Source: Symbiopectobacterium purcellii (GTDB taxonomy: Bacteria > Pseudomonadota > Gammaproteobacteria > Enterobacterales > Enterobacteriaceae). Taken from it: a stretch of DNA of 64,000 nt. The DNA is taken from assembly GCF_019797845.1 (NCBI RefSeq), contig NZ_CP081864.1, forward strand, positions 434,001 to 498,000. The letters are read 5' to 3'. The translations under genes were made by a program, and so were the position numbers. The notes below the pieces were generated by a model, which was not told the origin of the DNA, did not search any database, and was given only the letters and a program-made list of their open reading frames with translations. Below are positions 9,433 through 18,145 of the stretch, piece by piece. The number at the start of each line of letters is the position of its first letter. Within the stretch, counting starts at the first letter, position 1.

Positions 9433-9573
9433 GGGGCATCCTCTTCTGGCAAAAATAGCGCGTACTGACGCGGGTAAACATAACAGAACATCACTCAGAA
9501 AACAGGGCAACAAGCTATCCTATCGCTATCGCTTCTGGCAACATGAAAGTATGCAAATCGCTCAGGGATTCTC

Positions 9574-10251
9574 ATGGTCCACACCCGGTTAAAATTCCGC
9601 TTACACCGCACCGCTATTGTGCTGATCTGCCTGGCGCTGCTGGTCGCATTGATGCAGGGGGCGTCCTATTTCAGCTTGAGTCATCAAATGGCGCGTTCCG
9701 AGCAGGTTGAAGACATTGCGCGCACGCTGGCGCGGCAGGTGGCGTTCAGCCTGACGCCGCTGATGGAAAGCAACGATGATAACAGCCAGAAAATCAGCAC
9801 GATGCTGGCGCAGTTAACGCAAAATAGCCGCATTCTTGACGCCGCACTCTATCAGCAAGACGGTTCATTGATTGCCCGCACCGGGGAAGAGGTTGTGGTG
9901 CGCGACCGGCTGGCGTTGGATGGCAAGCGGGTGGGGAGCTATTTCAACCACCAGATTGTGCAACCCATCAACGGCAAGGATGGCCCGATCGGGTTTCTGC
10001 GCATGACGCTCGATACCCACGTGTTGGCAACCGAAGCCAAGCAGGTCGACAATACTACCAATATTTTGCGCCTGATGATTCTGCTGGCATTAGCGATTGG
10101 TATTATTCTGGCCCGCACCCTGTTGCAGCATCGCCGAAGCCGCTGGCAGCAGTCGCCCTATCTGCTCACCGCCAACACGCCAGTGAAGGAAGATGACGAG
10201 AATACCTCAGCGTCTGGGCCGGAAGAGAATACGGACAAGCCTGAGTCATAA
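9574..10251 (+). CDS. smp: Smp/YtjB, inner-membrane protein
   Basis: A 225-residue protein of the YtjB/Smp family, always divergent from serB in enterobacteria. It has an N-terminal membrane helix (about residues 13-34, IVLICLALLVALMQGASYF), a periplasmic domain with RTLARQVAFSLTPLM and a second helix near residue 160 (ILRLMILLALAIGIILART), then a basic/acidic cytosolic tail. Function is unknown; the topology resembles a periplasmic sensory domain without an attached output domain. Confidence 0.92.
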   Translation: MVHTRLKFRLHRTAIVLICLALLVALMQGASYFSLSHQMARSEQVEDIARTLARQVAFSLTPLMESNDDNSQKISTMLAQLTQNSRILDAALYQQDGSLIARTGEEVVVRDRLALDGKRVGSYFNHQIVQPINGKDGPIGFLRMTLDTHVLATEAKQVDNTTNILRLMILLALAIGIILARTLLQHRRSRWQQSPYLLTANTPVKEDDENTSASGPEENTDKPES

Positions 10252-10254
10252 CCC

Positions 10255-10456
10255 TATACCCGTCATACTTCAAGCTGCAGGTGTGTTGGCTGCGTTCACT
10301 CACTCGGATTACTTACCTGAGTAAGCCCATCGAGATGGATGAATCTCATTCCTGAGATTCATCCTACGAGCCAGCGCAGGCGCTGTTCAAATCTGTTTCA
10401 GACAGATTTGCTCTTCACTTGCCGGCCTTCCTGCAACTCGAATTATTTAGGGTATA
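10255..10456. repeat. MITE-like repeat, copy A
   Basis: About 202 bp bounded by TATACCC and GGGTATA. The outer 20 bp form an imperfect terminal inverted repeat (TATACCCGTCATACTTCAAG against the complement of the right end). It shares ends and the GCGTTCACTCAC and CTTACCTGAGTAAGC blocks with copies B and C but has a different centre. It is non-coding and lies just after smp, where its hairpin could end or stabilise the transcript. Confidence 0.75.
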
Positions 10457-10768
10457 GATCAGTAACGGTGGCGCGCGTTATGGCGTGCTGCCGTGCCACC
10501 TCCCGTCTTTTGGTTCCCATTTCCACCTTATTGGTATAATACATTTCTCATTAATTACGTGTTTATCGGATACGTTACATTTATTTTTGTGACTTTAATC
10601 ACGCCAGTGCGCGAGTCATTTTCCCCTTAAAAAAAATTTCAATCTTCATCACAGTTTTTGGCGCATTACGGGCGCTTAATTGGTATGACATGTTTTGTTG
10701 TGGTCATGTATGTAGAAAAGAAATGTCTGACTAATTTTGCTTTTTTATTGAATGTTGACGGGGAAAAT
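10457..10768. other. Non-coding leader of the GntP-like gene
   Basis: There are 312 bp without a credible gene. The second half is AT-rich with an A6 run near 10630. No operator was recognised. Confidence 0.5.
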
Positions 10769-12122
10769 ATGAATTTCATTATTGAGGCGCTGCCCATTAT
10801 ATGGGTGGCTCTGGGCGTCGTTTTGTTGTTAATTTTAAATATGAAATTTAAAATTAACGGGATGTTGGCACTGCTGCTGGCAGCGATGTTTGTTGGTGTG
10901 TGTGAAGGGTTACCACTTGAGGCAATTGGTAAATCGATTGAAAACGGCGTCGGCAGTACGCTGGGGCATCTGGCATTAATTATCCTGTTCGGTGCCATTC
11001 TGGGTAAATTGATGGTGGATTCCGGTGCAGCGCAGCGGGTCTCATCAACGTTACTGAAAAGATTCGGGCCGCAGAAAGTCCAATGGGCTATCTTGGTTAT
11101 TGGATTGATTTTCGGTCTGGCCATGTTCTATGAAGTGGCCTTCCTGATTTTGGCACCTTTGGTTATCAGTATTGCCCGAGAAGCAAAAATCCCTTTCCTG
11201 AAATTGGGTATCACCATGGTTGCCGCCGCAACCACAGCGCACAGTCTTTTCCCACCTCAGCCTGGTCCCACGGCGCTGGTGACCGCATTCCATGCGGATA
11301 TGGGGATGGTTTATATTTACGGGATTATCGTTGCACGGGATTATCGTTGCCGTTCCTACCGTGATTTGCTCGGGCATCCTGTTGCCCAAACTGCTGGGCA
11401 ATTTGGATCGTCCCATTCCTGAGTTATTAGAATCGCAAAAGGTATTTTCTGATGATGAGATGCCAAGCTTTGCGGTGAGCCTGTTGGTGCCATTGATCCC
11501 AGCGATTATTATTACCGGTGTTACGGTACTGAAGCTGTTTATTGCTAAAAACAGCGTGGTGCTGCCTTTCCTTAATTTTATCGGCAGTGCGCAAATCAGT
11601 ATGCTGATTGCGGTATTAGTCAGCCTGTTTGCCTTTGGCGTTAATCGCGGCAGAAGTATGTCCGACGTAATGAAATCCTATACCGTTGCCATTGAAAAAG
11701 TGGCGATGGTGGTGTTTATCATTGGTGCGGGCGGTGCGTTTAAACAAATTATCATGGACACCGGCGTCGGCGATTATATTGCGGATATGATGCGCACGTC
11801 ATCGGTATCACCGCTGATCATGGCCTGGTTTATCACCGTATTGCTGCGTCTTGCTACCGGCGCCGGTACCGTTTCCGCCATCACGGCGGCTGGGATCGTC
11901 GGCCCGATGATCACTACCTTTAACGTCAACCCGGCGCTGATGGTACTCGCTACCGCTTCAGGGAGTAACACGCTGACTCACGTTAACGATGCCGCGTTCT
12001 GGTTGTTTAAAGAGTATTTTGGGCTGTCGATTAAAGACACCTTCAAAACGTGGGGGCTGTTGGAGCTGACCAACTCGGTGGTGGGATTACTGATCGTGCT
12101 GCTGCTTTCGCTGGTGGTATAA
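10769..12122 (+). pseudogene. GntP-family organic acid/gluconate permease, frameshifted by a 16-bp tandem duplication
   Basis: Two frames together encode one GntP-family H+ symporter: residues from [16 protein letters not shown] up to [16 protein letters not shown], then, one frame over, [16 protein letters not shown] to the end. At 11320-11351 the 16-bp unit CGGGATTATCGTTGC(A/C) occurs twice in tandem; removing one copy restores a single 445-residue frame with the family's multiple membrane helices. The chosen ATG at 10769 follows GGGGA. Substrate is unknown; the family includes gluconate, D-serine and glycerate transporters. A rho-independent terminator follows at 12150. As sequenced, the product would stop after about 217 residues. 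Confidence 0.88.
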
Positions 12123-12149
12123 CCTGTTCCACGTATAGCGATTATTTCA

Positions 12150-12172
12150 GGCCCGCCGGTGCGGGCCTTTTT
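12150..12172 (+). terminator. Rho-independent terminator after the GntP-like gene
   Basis: GGCCCGC, a short loop and GCGGGCC are followed by TTTTT. It lies 28 bp after the permease stop and before the convergent tam gene. Confidence 0.85.
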
Positions 12173-12184
12173 GTTGCCTATTCC

Positions 12185-12958
12185 TCAGCGTTTGCGCGCC
12201 ACGATAAACAGGCGTGGGAACGCCAGCAGGCGTTTACCGTCAGCGTGTGGCGGGTAGGCCGTTTCTAACTGTTGGCGATAGCTATCAAGGAAGGCGGCCT
12301 GTTCGACATCGTCAAGTGGCGCAAGGAAAGGGCGCAGGCCGGTGGCGCGTAGCCAATCGACAATCGCCTGGGCGTCGTCCATCGGGTGATAGTAGGTGGT
12401 GCGCCACAGATCGACATCGCAACCGGCATTCGTCAGCAGGTCGTAATAGGCGCTGCTGGTGAGCAGGCGTTGGCGCACACTGTCGGTATCGCCAATCTTA
12501 TCGCGCCAACTTCCCTGTTCGGCCACCGCACGCATCAGTCGGTGGCTGGGTTCGTCCAAATTATCCGGCATCTGTACCCCCAGTATGCCCCCCTGCGCCA
12601 ACTGCCGTGCCAGGTGCGCAAACAGCTGTGCGTGCTCCGGCACCCATTGCAACGAGGCGTTGGCATAGATCACATCCTGTGGCTGCGCGGGCTGCCAGGT
12701 AGCAATATCCGCTTGCTCAAACTGCTGCTGTGGCAGGCGTTCGCGTGCCTGTGCCAGCATGGCTGCCGAGGTATCGACACCGGTCACCGTCGCGTGCGGT
12801 CACGCCTGCGCTAACAACTCAGTGCTGTTACCCGGCCCACAGCCCAGATCGCTGACGGTGTGGGGATTCGGATGGGCAATGCGGGCAACCAATTCCTGCG
12901 CCGGGCGGGTGCGTTGGTTGGCAAAGCGTAAATAGAGCGCGGGGTTCCAATCTTTCAT
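12185..12958 (-). pseudogene. tam: Trans-aconitate 2-methyltransferase (Tam) with an internal TGA
   Basis: The frame from ATG 12958 to the stop at 12185 is continuous except for one TGA at 12800-12802 (codon 53). Before it lie [20 protein letters not shown] and the SAM-binding [13 protein letters not shown]; after it, [19 protein letters not shown] and the C-terminal [13 protein letters not shown], all typical of Tam. E. coli has Trp at this place (LLHQRWPAARITG), so TGG to TGA explains the interruption. Tam methylates trans-aconitate with SAM, detoxifying an aconitase inhibitor. Restart at a downstream codon would lack the SAM-binding glycine motif, so the product is probably inactive. Confidence 0.88.
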
Positions 12959-13205
12959 CGTTGCTCCTGATGGGTCGCTGACGGGGCTGGGTGAAAACAG
13001 CATGCCAGATTTCTTTCACTGGAGCTTGTGGGGATACGTTGCCTTTTATTTCCAGCGTATTGCGTGAATATGCGCCGATTGATTGTGTCTCACCCACAAA
13101 TCAGGGAAAATACCCGGCTAATACGTTTTTTTCCCACTTTGCCTGACGCTAACATCCTGATGCCGATGCTCTCGCCGGGTGGTTAACATAAGAAACCTGA
13201 AAATC

Positions 13206-14795
13206 ATGTCTCCAAGTGAATACGCCCGCGAAGTTGCGAAACGCAGAACGTTCGCCATTATCTCTCACCCCGATGCCGGTAAAACCACCATTACCGAAAA
13301 GGTGCTGCTGTTCGGACAGGCCATTCAGACCGCTGGGACGGTGAAAGGGCGCGGCTCGAACCAGCACGCCAAGTCAGACTGGATGGAGATGGAAAAGCAG
13401 CGTGGTATCTCCATCACTACGTCAGTGATGCAGTTCCCGTATCGGGAGGCGTTGGTCAATCTGCTGGATACCCCAGGACACGAAGACTTCTCTGAAGATA
13501 CTTACCGCACATTGACGGCGGTGGACTGTTGCCTGATGGTGATCGATGCGGCAAAAGGGGTGGAAGATCGTACCCGCAAGCTGATGGAAGTGACGCGTCT
13601 GCGTGATACGCCGATCCTGACGTTCATGAATAAGCTTGACCGTGATATCCGCGATCCCATGGAAGTGCTGGATGAGGTCGAGAGTGAACTGAAAATCGAC
13701 TGTGCGCCGATCACCTGGCCGATTGGCTGCGGTAAGCTGTTCAAGGGCGTTTACCACCTGTATAAAGACGAAACCTACCTTTACCAGACCGGGAAGGGCC
13801 ACACGATTCAGGAAGTGCGCATCGTCAAAGGCTTGAATAACCCGGATCTGGATAAAGCCGTCGGTGAAGATCTTGCCGCACAGCTGCGTGAGGAGCTGGA
13901 GTTGGTGCAGGGCGCTTCTCATGAGTTTGAGCTGGAGGCTTTCCTGTCTGGTGCGTTGACACCGGTGTTCTTTGGCACTGCGCTGGGCAACTTCGGCGTT
14001 GATCACATGTTGGATGGACTGGTTGCCTGGGCGCCTGCGCCGATGCCGCGCAATACCGACACCCGTACCGTTACCGCACAGGAAGAGAAGTTCACCGGCT
14101 TCGTGTTCAAGATTCAGGCGAACATGGACCCTAAACACCGCGACCGCGTGGCTTTTATGCGCGTAGTGTCCGGCAAGTATGAAAAGAGCATGAAGCTGCG
14201 TCAGGTGCGTACCGGCAAGGATGTAGTCATTTCCGACGCGCTGACCTTTATGGCGGGTGATCGTTCCCATGTGGAAGAGGCATTCCCCGGCGATATCATC
14301 GGGTTGCATAACCACGGCACCATCCAGATTGGTGATACCTTCACGCAAGGTGAAGAAATGAAATTCACTGGTATCCCGAACTTTGCGCCGGAACTGTTCC
14401 GCCGTATCCGTCTGCGCGATCCGTTAAAGCAGAAACAGTTGCTTAAAGGGCTGGTGCAGCTTTCGGAAGAGGGCGCAGTACAGGTGTTCCGTCCGCTGGC
14501 CAACAACGATTTGATTGTCGGGGCCGTCGGGGTGTTGCAGTTTGACGTGGTGGTGGCGCGCCTGAAGTCAGAGTACAACGTGGAGGCCATCTATGAATCG
14601 GTCAACGTATCCACTGCGCGTTGGGTAGAGTGTGCTGATGCGAAGAAATTTGAAGAGTTCAAGCGTAAGAACGAATTGCATCTGGCGCTCGATGGCGGTG
14701 ACAACCTGGCTTATGTGGCGCCGACCATGGTGAACTTGAATTTGACGCAGGAACGCTACCCGGACGTCACCTTCTTCAAAACCCGCGAGCACTGA
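13206..14795 (+). CDS. prfC: PrfC, peptide chain release factor 3
   Basis: A 529-residue GTPase that recycles RF1/RF2 from the ribosome, same length as E. coli RF3. The P-loop [13 protein letters not shown], switch region [24 protein letters not shown] and NKLDR motifs are all present in the first 150 residues, followed by the translation-factor beta-barrel domain. The ATG at 13206 gives [18 protein letters not shown] and fits the family; an in-frame start at 13179 would add nine residues. It is a single gene, divergent from tam, with its own terminator. Confidence 0.96.
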   Translation: MSPSEYAREVAKRRTFAIISHPDAGKTTITEKVLLFGQAIQTAGTVKGRGSNQHAKSDWMEMEKQRGISITTSVMQFPYREALVNLLDTPGHEDFSEDTYRTLTAVDCCLMVIDAAKGVEDRTRKLMEVTRLRDTPILTFMNKLDRDIRDPMEVLDEVESELKIDCAPITWPIGCGKLFKGVYHLYKDETYLYQTGKGHTIQEVRIVKGLNNPDLDKAVGEDLAAQLREELELVQGASHEFELEAFLSGALTPVFFGTALGNFGVDHMLDGLVAWAPAPMPRNTDTRTVTAQEEKFTGFVFKIQANMDPKHRDRVAFMRVVSGKYEKSMKLRQVRTGKDVVISDALTFMAGDRSHVEEAFPGDIIGLHNHGTIQIGDTFTQGEEMKFTGIPNFAPELFRRIRLRDPLKQKQLLKGLVQLSEEGAVQVFRPLANNDLIVGAVGVLQFDVVVARLKSEYNVEAIYESVNVSTARWVECADAKKFEEFKRKNELHLALDGGDNLAYVAPTMVNLNLTQERYPDVTFFKTREH

Positions 14796-14823
14796 TTTTC
14801 CCGCGAGAGCGGTGTGGTCGGTT

Positions 14824-14886
14824 AAAAAACCGGCGTTTAAAAGGATTCGGGCATCGTGTCCGGCTTTTTAAACGCCGGTTTTATTT
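14824..14886 (+). terminator. Rho-independent terminator after prfC
   Basis: A long imperfect hairpin pairs AAAACCGGCGTTTAAAA with TTTTTAAACGCCGGTTTT and runs into TTTTATTTTG, 29 bp after the prfC stop. It is nearly symmetric and may work on both strands. Confidence 0.8.
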
Positions 14887-15199
14887 TGTTTTTATTTATC
14901 AATTGGTTAGTCTGATTTTATTCGGTTTTTACCCACCTTTTTTTCCCACGGACAAATCCGAAATGCCGCCGTTAGGGGACTTTTCCGCCCTATTCCGCTA
15001 GGAATCGTCGTTCCATGCACTATAGTTAATATCGCGTTAACAATTAGTGAGTTTCACTGCTGGTGGCAAAACATGTAGTGTGTTATATCGACTACGTGAT
15101 ATTTGGTAACGTTAAACGCTTGTTTCTTGCTGCGTTGCATTGAGTACCAACACCAGCGTGATTGATGTCCGCGTGGACCCTAGCAAAAGGAAATAATCG
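14887..15199. other. osmY upstream region
   Basis: Non-coding region between the prfC terminator and osmY. It is AT-rich, and the osmY promoter must lie here. An AAGGAAAT ribosome-binding sequence is visible just before the ATG. No operator was recognised. Confidence 0.4.
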
Positions 15200-15814
15200 A
15201 TGAAAAACATCCTTAACGCAAAAACGATGATGGCTGTTGTACTGGGTACTCTGCTGACGGCGGGGAATGCACTGGCAGAAGAGACGCTGGGGCAGAAAGT
15301 GCAGCAGGCGGCGACAACCACGGGCGCAAAGATTGACAGTTCTCTCCAGAAAGCTTCTGGGTATATGGACGACAGCACCGTCACCGCCAAGGTGAAAAGT
15401 GCCCTGATGGATGACAAGGGGATCGAGAGCGGAGATATCTCCGTCTCGACCACCAAAGGCGTGGTTACGCTGACCGGCTTTGTTCCTAGCCAGGCTGTGG
15501 CGGCACAGGCTGTAGCGGTGGCGACCAAGACCGAAGGCGTGCAGTCGGTAAGCGACAAACTGCAAATCAAGGATAATGCTACCCAGTCAGTGGGTTCTTA
15601 TACCGATGATGCGGTTATCACCAGCAGCATCAAGGCCAAACTGCTGGCTGACAAAATCGTACCCTCGCGCCACGTGAAAGTGGAAACCCAGGAAGGGGTG
15701 GTGCAACTGAGCGGTAACGTGAAAAACACTGCGCAGTCAGCGCGCGCAGAGAGTATCGCTAAGGCAGTATCCGGTGTGAAAAGCGTTAAAAACGATCTGA
15801 CCGTCACCCATTAA
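15200..15814 (+). CDS. osmY: OsmY, periplasmic BON-domain stress protein
   Basis: A 204-residue precursor with a signal peptide ([16 protein letters not shown]..., cleavage likely after ALA at about residue 26) followed by two BON domains, roughly residues 57-122 ([15 protein letters not shown]) and 138-203 ([15 protein letters not shown]). OsmY is a sigma-S-dependent periplasmic protein induced by osmotic stress and stationary phase, with chaperone-like activity. The start has AAGGAAAT upstream. It stands alone, followed by MITE-like repeat B. Confidence 0.94.
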   Translation: MKNILNAKTMMAVVLGTLLTAGNALAEETLGQKVQQAATTTGAKIDSSLQKASGYMDDSTVTAKVKSALMDDKGIESGDISVSTTKGVVTLTGFVPSQAVAAQAVAVATKTEGVQSVSDKLQIKDNATQSVGSYTDDAVITSSIKAKLLADKIVPSRHVKVETQEGVVQLSGNVKNTAQSARAESIAKAVSGVKSVKNDLTVTH

Positions 15815-15820
15815 CGGGCC

Positions 15821-16020
15821 TCTACCCTAAATAATTCGAGTTGCAGGACAAAACGTTTACGTTTTGAACAGCGCTTGCGCTGGCCCTTTAGGGCGAGACA
15901 CATTTATGAGTCTCGTAACGCGGCAAGTGAAGGAATCCCGATGAGCTTACTCAGGTAAGTGATTCATTCGGGTTAGTGAACGCAGCCAACGCACCTGCAG
16001 CTTGCAGTATGGCGGGTATA
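15821..16020. repeat. MITE-like repeat, copy B
   Basis: About 200 bp starting TACCCTAAATAATTCGAG and ending GGCGGGTATA. It is almost identical to copy C but in the opposite orientation, including the central ACGTTTACGTTTTGAACAG and CCCTTTAGGGCGAGACAC blocks. It lies just after osmY and upstream of ytjA. Confidence 0.8.
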
Positions 16021-16183
16021 TCGCCCTTTAATGCTCACGTAGTCGGCGGAGGGTAACCCTCCGCCATCCTCGAGCCAATTAGCACTTGGTGTCGTTAAAA
16101 CACAATACAGGTGGAAACGCAGCGGTATGCGTAATTAACCTCAGGACGAGCGCCACTCACCCTCATTAAGGTAAGGAGAGCGT

Positions 16184-16345
16184 ATGTTTCGTTGGGGCAT
16201 TATTTTTCTGGTGATCGCACTCATTGCGGCGGCATTGGGATTCGGTGGACTGGCTGGTACCGCAGCGGGTGCGGCCAAAATTGTCTTTATTGTCGGGATC
16301 ATCCTGTTTTTGGTCAGTCTGTTTGCGGGACGTAAGCGACCCTAG
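16184..16345 (+). CDS. ytjA: YtjA, small DUF1328 membrane protein
   Basis: A 53-residue protein, [20 protein letters not shown] at its start, then a Gly/Ala-rich turn and a second hydrophobic segment ([17 protein letters not shown]), ending in KRP. This is the UPF0391 two-helix inner-membrane family. A strong ribosome-binding site (AAGGAGAGCGT) precedes the ATG. Function is unknown; relatives are often stress-induced and sit near osmY. The gene is enclosed by inverted repeats B and C, the latter starting one base after the stop codon. Confidence 0.92.
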   Translation: MFRWGIIFLVIALIAAALGFGGLAGTAAGAAKIVFIVGIILFLVSLFAGRKRP

Positions 16346-16346
16346 C

Positions 16347-16541
16347 TATACCCGTCATACTTCAAGTTACAGGTGTGTTGGCTACGTTCAGTTACCCGAA
16401 TCACTTACCTGAGTAAGCTCATCGGGATTCCTTCACTAGCCGCGTTACGAGACTCATAAATGTGTCTCGCCCTAAAGGGCCAGCGCAAGCACTGTTCAAA
16501 ACGTAAACGTTTTGTCCTGTAACTCGAATTATTTAGGGTAT
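16347..16541. repeat. MITE-like repeat, copy C
   Basis: About 195 bp from TATACCCGTCATACTTCAAG to ATTATTTAGGGTAT, the reverse-orientation partner of copy B with only scattered mismatches. Together B and C form a long inverted repeat around ytjA. Confidence 0.8.
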
Positions 16542-16706
16542 GGAAGTATCACAATCGCCATTTGTCTGAAATTTTAGCCTGCGCACGGGGTGTTAACGAA
16601 AATCAATCTGAACCATAATAAGATTGTCATCGTCACCCCGCATACTGTTTGCGATGCTTGCTGAACGTTGGTGTGATTACGGTGCGGTTTGTTCGGGAGG
16701 TTCGTG
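16542..16706. other. Leader of the CsbD-like gene
   Basis: 165 bp of non-coding DNA. Apart from the GGGAGG ribosome-binding sequence at its end, nothing specific is recognised. Confidence 0.4.
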
Positions 16707-16919
16707 ATGAATAGCGATATCGTGGTAGGTCGATGGAAGCAGTTGAGAGGGAACTTCTGGGCGCTGTGGGCCGAGTGGTTTGACAGCGATTGTGCCTGGC
16801 TGGAAAGTAACAATGATTATCTTGCCGGCATCTTGCAGGAAGATTACGGCCTGCAAGAGGGCGATGAGCTGTCTGATTCTATTGTGCAGGTGGGAAAAGG
16901 TTCGCCAACGCTGCACTGA
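16707..16919 (+). CDS. Small CsbD/YjbJ-like protein
   Basis: A 70-residue acidic protein with the pattern of the CsbD-like family: an N-terminal GRWKQLRGNFWALWAEWF, a central acidic stretch with a second aromatic repeat (NDYLAGILQEDYGL) and a short tail. E. coli YjbJ, a stress-induced member, has the same WKQ...G...W spacing. The ATG at 16707 is preceded by GGGAGGTTCGTG. Function is unknown. It lies between ytjA and the TatD-family gene, in a cluster of stress-type small genes. Confidence 0.75.
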   Translation: MNSDIVVGRWKQLRGNFWALWAEWFDSDCAWLESNNDYLAGILQEDYGLQEGDELSDSIVQVGKGSPTLH

Positions 16920-16985
16920 TTTAGCGCTTACTGATTTTAAGTTGCGCTTGTTTAACGTTGCACAAAGGCCGCGTTATACTAAGGC

Positions 16986-17831
16986 ATGGATCATTTCCTC
17001 AGGCAGTTTTCCTTTATAGATACCCATTGTTACTTTGATTTTCCGCCGTTAAGCGAAAATGAAGTGGCAAGTATTGCGCTCGCCGCTACGGCCGGGGTAA
17101 CGCATATCCTGGTGCCTGCGGTTGAGTCCCGCTATTTTGCGCGTATCACTGCACTTTCTCACACTCACCCATCGCTTTTTGCTGCGCTTGGCCTGCATCC
17201 ACTCTACGTTGCTCATCATCAGGACAGCGATCTGGATCTGCTTGAACAACAACTACGCCAACGCGATGACAGGCTGATCGCGGTAGGGGAAATCGGGCTG
17301 GATCTGTATATGGCCGAGCCCCGTTTCGAACGCCAATGCGAACTTTTGCAAGCGCAACTGGCGTTGGCGAAGCGCTACGACTTACCGGTGATGCTGCACT
17401 CAAGACGTACACACGACCGTTTGGCACAGCTGTTGCGCCGTATCGATGTGCCGCGCAAAGGGGTGGTGCACGGATTTGCTGGCAGCGAGCAGCAGGCGCT
17501 GGCTTTTATCAAATTGGGTTACTGCATTGGTGTCGGTGGCACCATTACCTATCCACGCGCCAATAAAACCCGTCAGGCGATTTCCCGCCTTCCTCTCGAC
17601 AGCCTGTTGCTGGAAACCGATGCGCCCGATATGCCGCTCAATGGTTTTCAGGGACAACCCAATCTCCCCGAGCGCGCGGCCAATGTGTTTCACACCCTGT
17701 GTGAGCTGCGTTCGGAGCCGCCCGAGGTGATAGCGGACGCGCTGTATCGCAACACCTGTCGCCTGTTTACCTTGCCCGGCATTCGCGCCGACGGCGGGGT
17801 TTCGAACACCGTTTCTCAAAGCGAGAAATAG
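16986..17831 (+). CDS. yjjV: YjjV, TatD-family metal-dependent hydrolase
   Basis: A 281-residue TIM-barrel amidohydrolase of the TatD family, close to E. coli YjjV across its length (GEIGLDL, LHSRRTHDRLAQLL, VVHGFAGS, LLLETDAPDMPLNGFQGQPN). Family members are metal-dependent nucleases or hydrolases. The N-terminal metal motif, normally HxH (IDTHCHF), reads IDTHCYF here because the second His codon is TAC, so one metal ligand is replaced by Tyr. The other ligands (Glu, His, His, Asp) look intact. The C-terminal 20 residues are unlike E. coli. Confidence 0.92.
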   Translation: MDHFLRQFSFIDTHCYFDFPPLSENEVASIALAATAGVTHILVPAVESRYFARITALSHTHPSLFAALGLHPLYVAHHQDSDLDLLEQQLRQRDDRLIAVGEIGLDLYMAEPRFERQCELLQAQLALAKRYDLPVMLHSRRTHDRLAQLLRRIDVPRKGVVHGFAGSEQQALAFIKLGYCIGVGGTITYPRANKTRQAISRLPLDSLLLETDAPDMPLNGFQGQPNLPERAANVFHTLCELRSEPPEVIADALYRNTCRLFTLPGIRADGGVSNTVSQSEK

Positions 17832-18145
17832 CAATACCTTATCGCTACTCTCGTTAATAGTGCAAAAAATCGACGCTCTGCACCGTTATCGATCTTCTTC
17901 CCTGCACCGCTACATCGCGCGATTGCTCGCAAACACGCTGCGCGCATGGCCAATGGATAGCGATTTATTATTGCTCAATGCGCAACAACGGCAGCAGCGC
18001 GGCGGTTTCTCGTTTTGAGAAAGCAACTGTCTTAAATCAGTAACAAGCTGGTAACCCGGTTGGCGTCACTCTTGCAAAAACACCCTGAACCAGGATGAAC
18101 GATGATCCTTGTATTCCTCCTTTTATTCATGGTGTGGAGAGTAAC
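17832..18145. other. Region upstream of the ABC importer operon, with a weak short ORF
   Basis: A GTG-initiated frame at 17860-18018 (+) would give 52 residues rich in Leu and Arg. It lacks a clear ribosome-binding site and I recognise no family. It could be a real small gene, a remnant of a longer one, or chance. The importer promoter should lie between here and 18146. Confidence 0.3.

Noticed and set aside
10255..16541. ERIC or REP elements
   Set aside because: The three repeats lack the ERIC core and the REP stem; their ends (TATACCC/GGGTATA) define another family.
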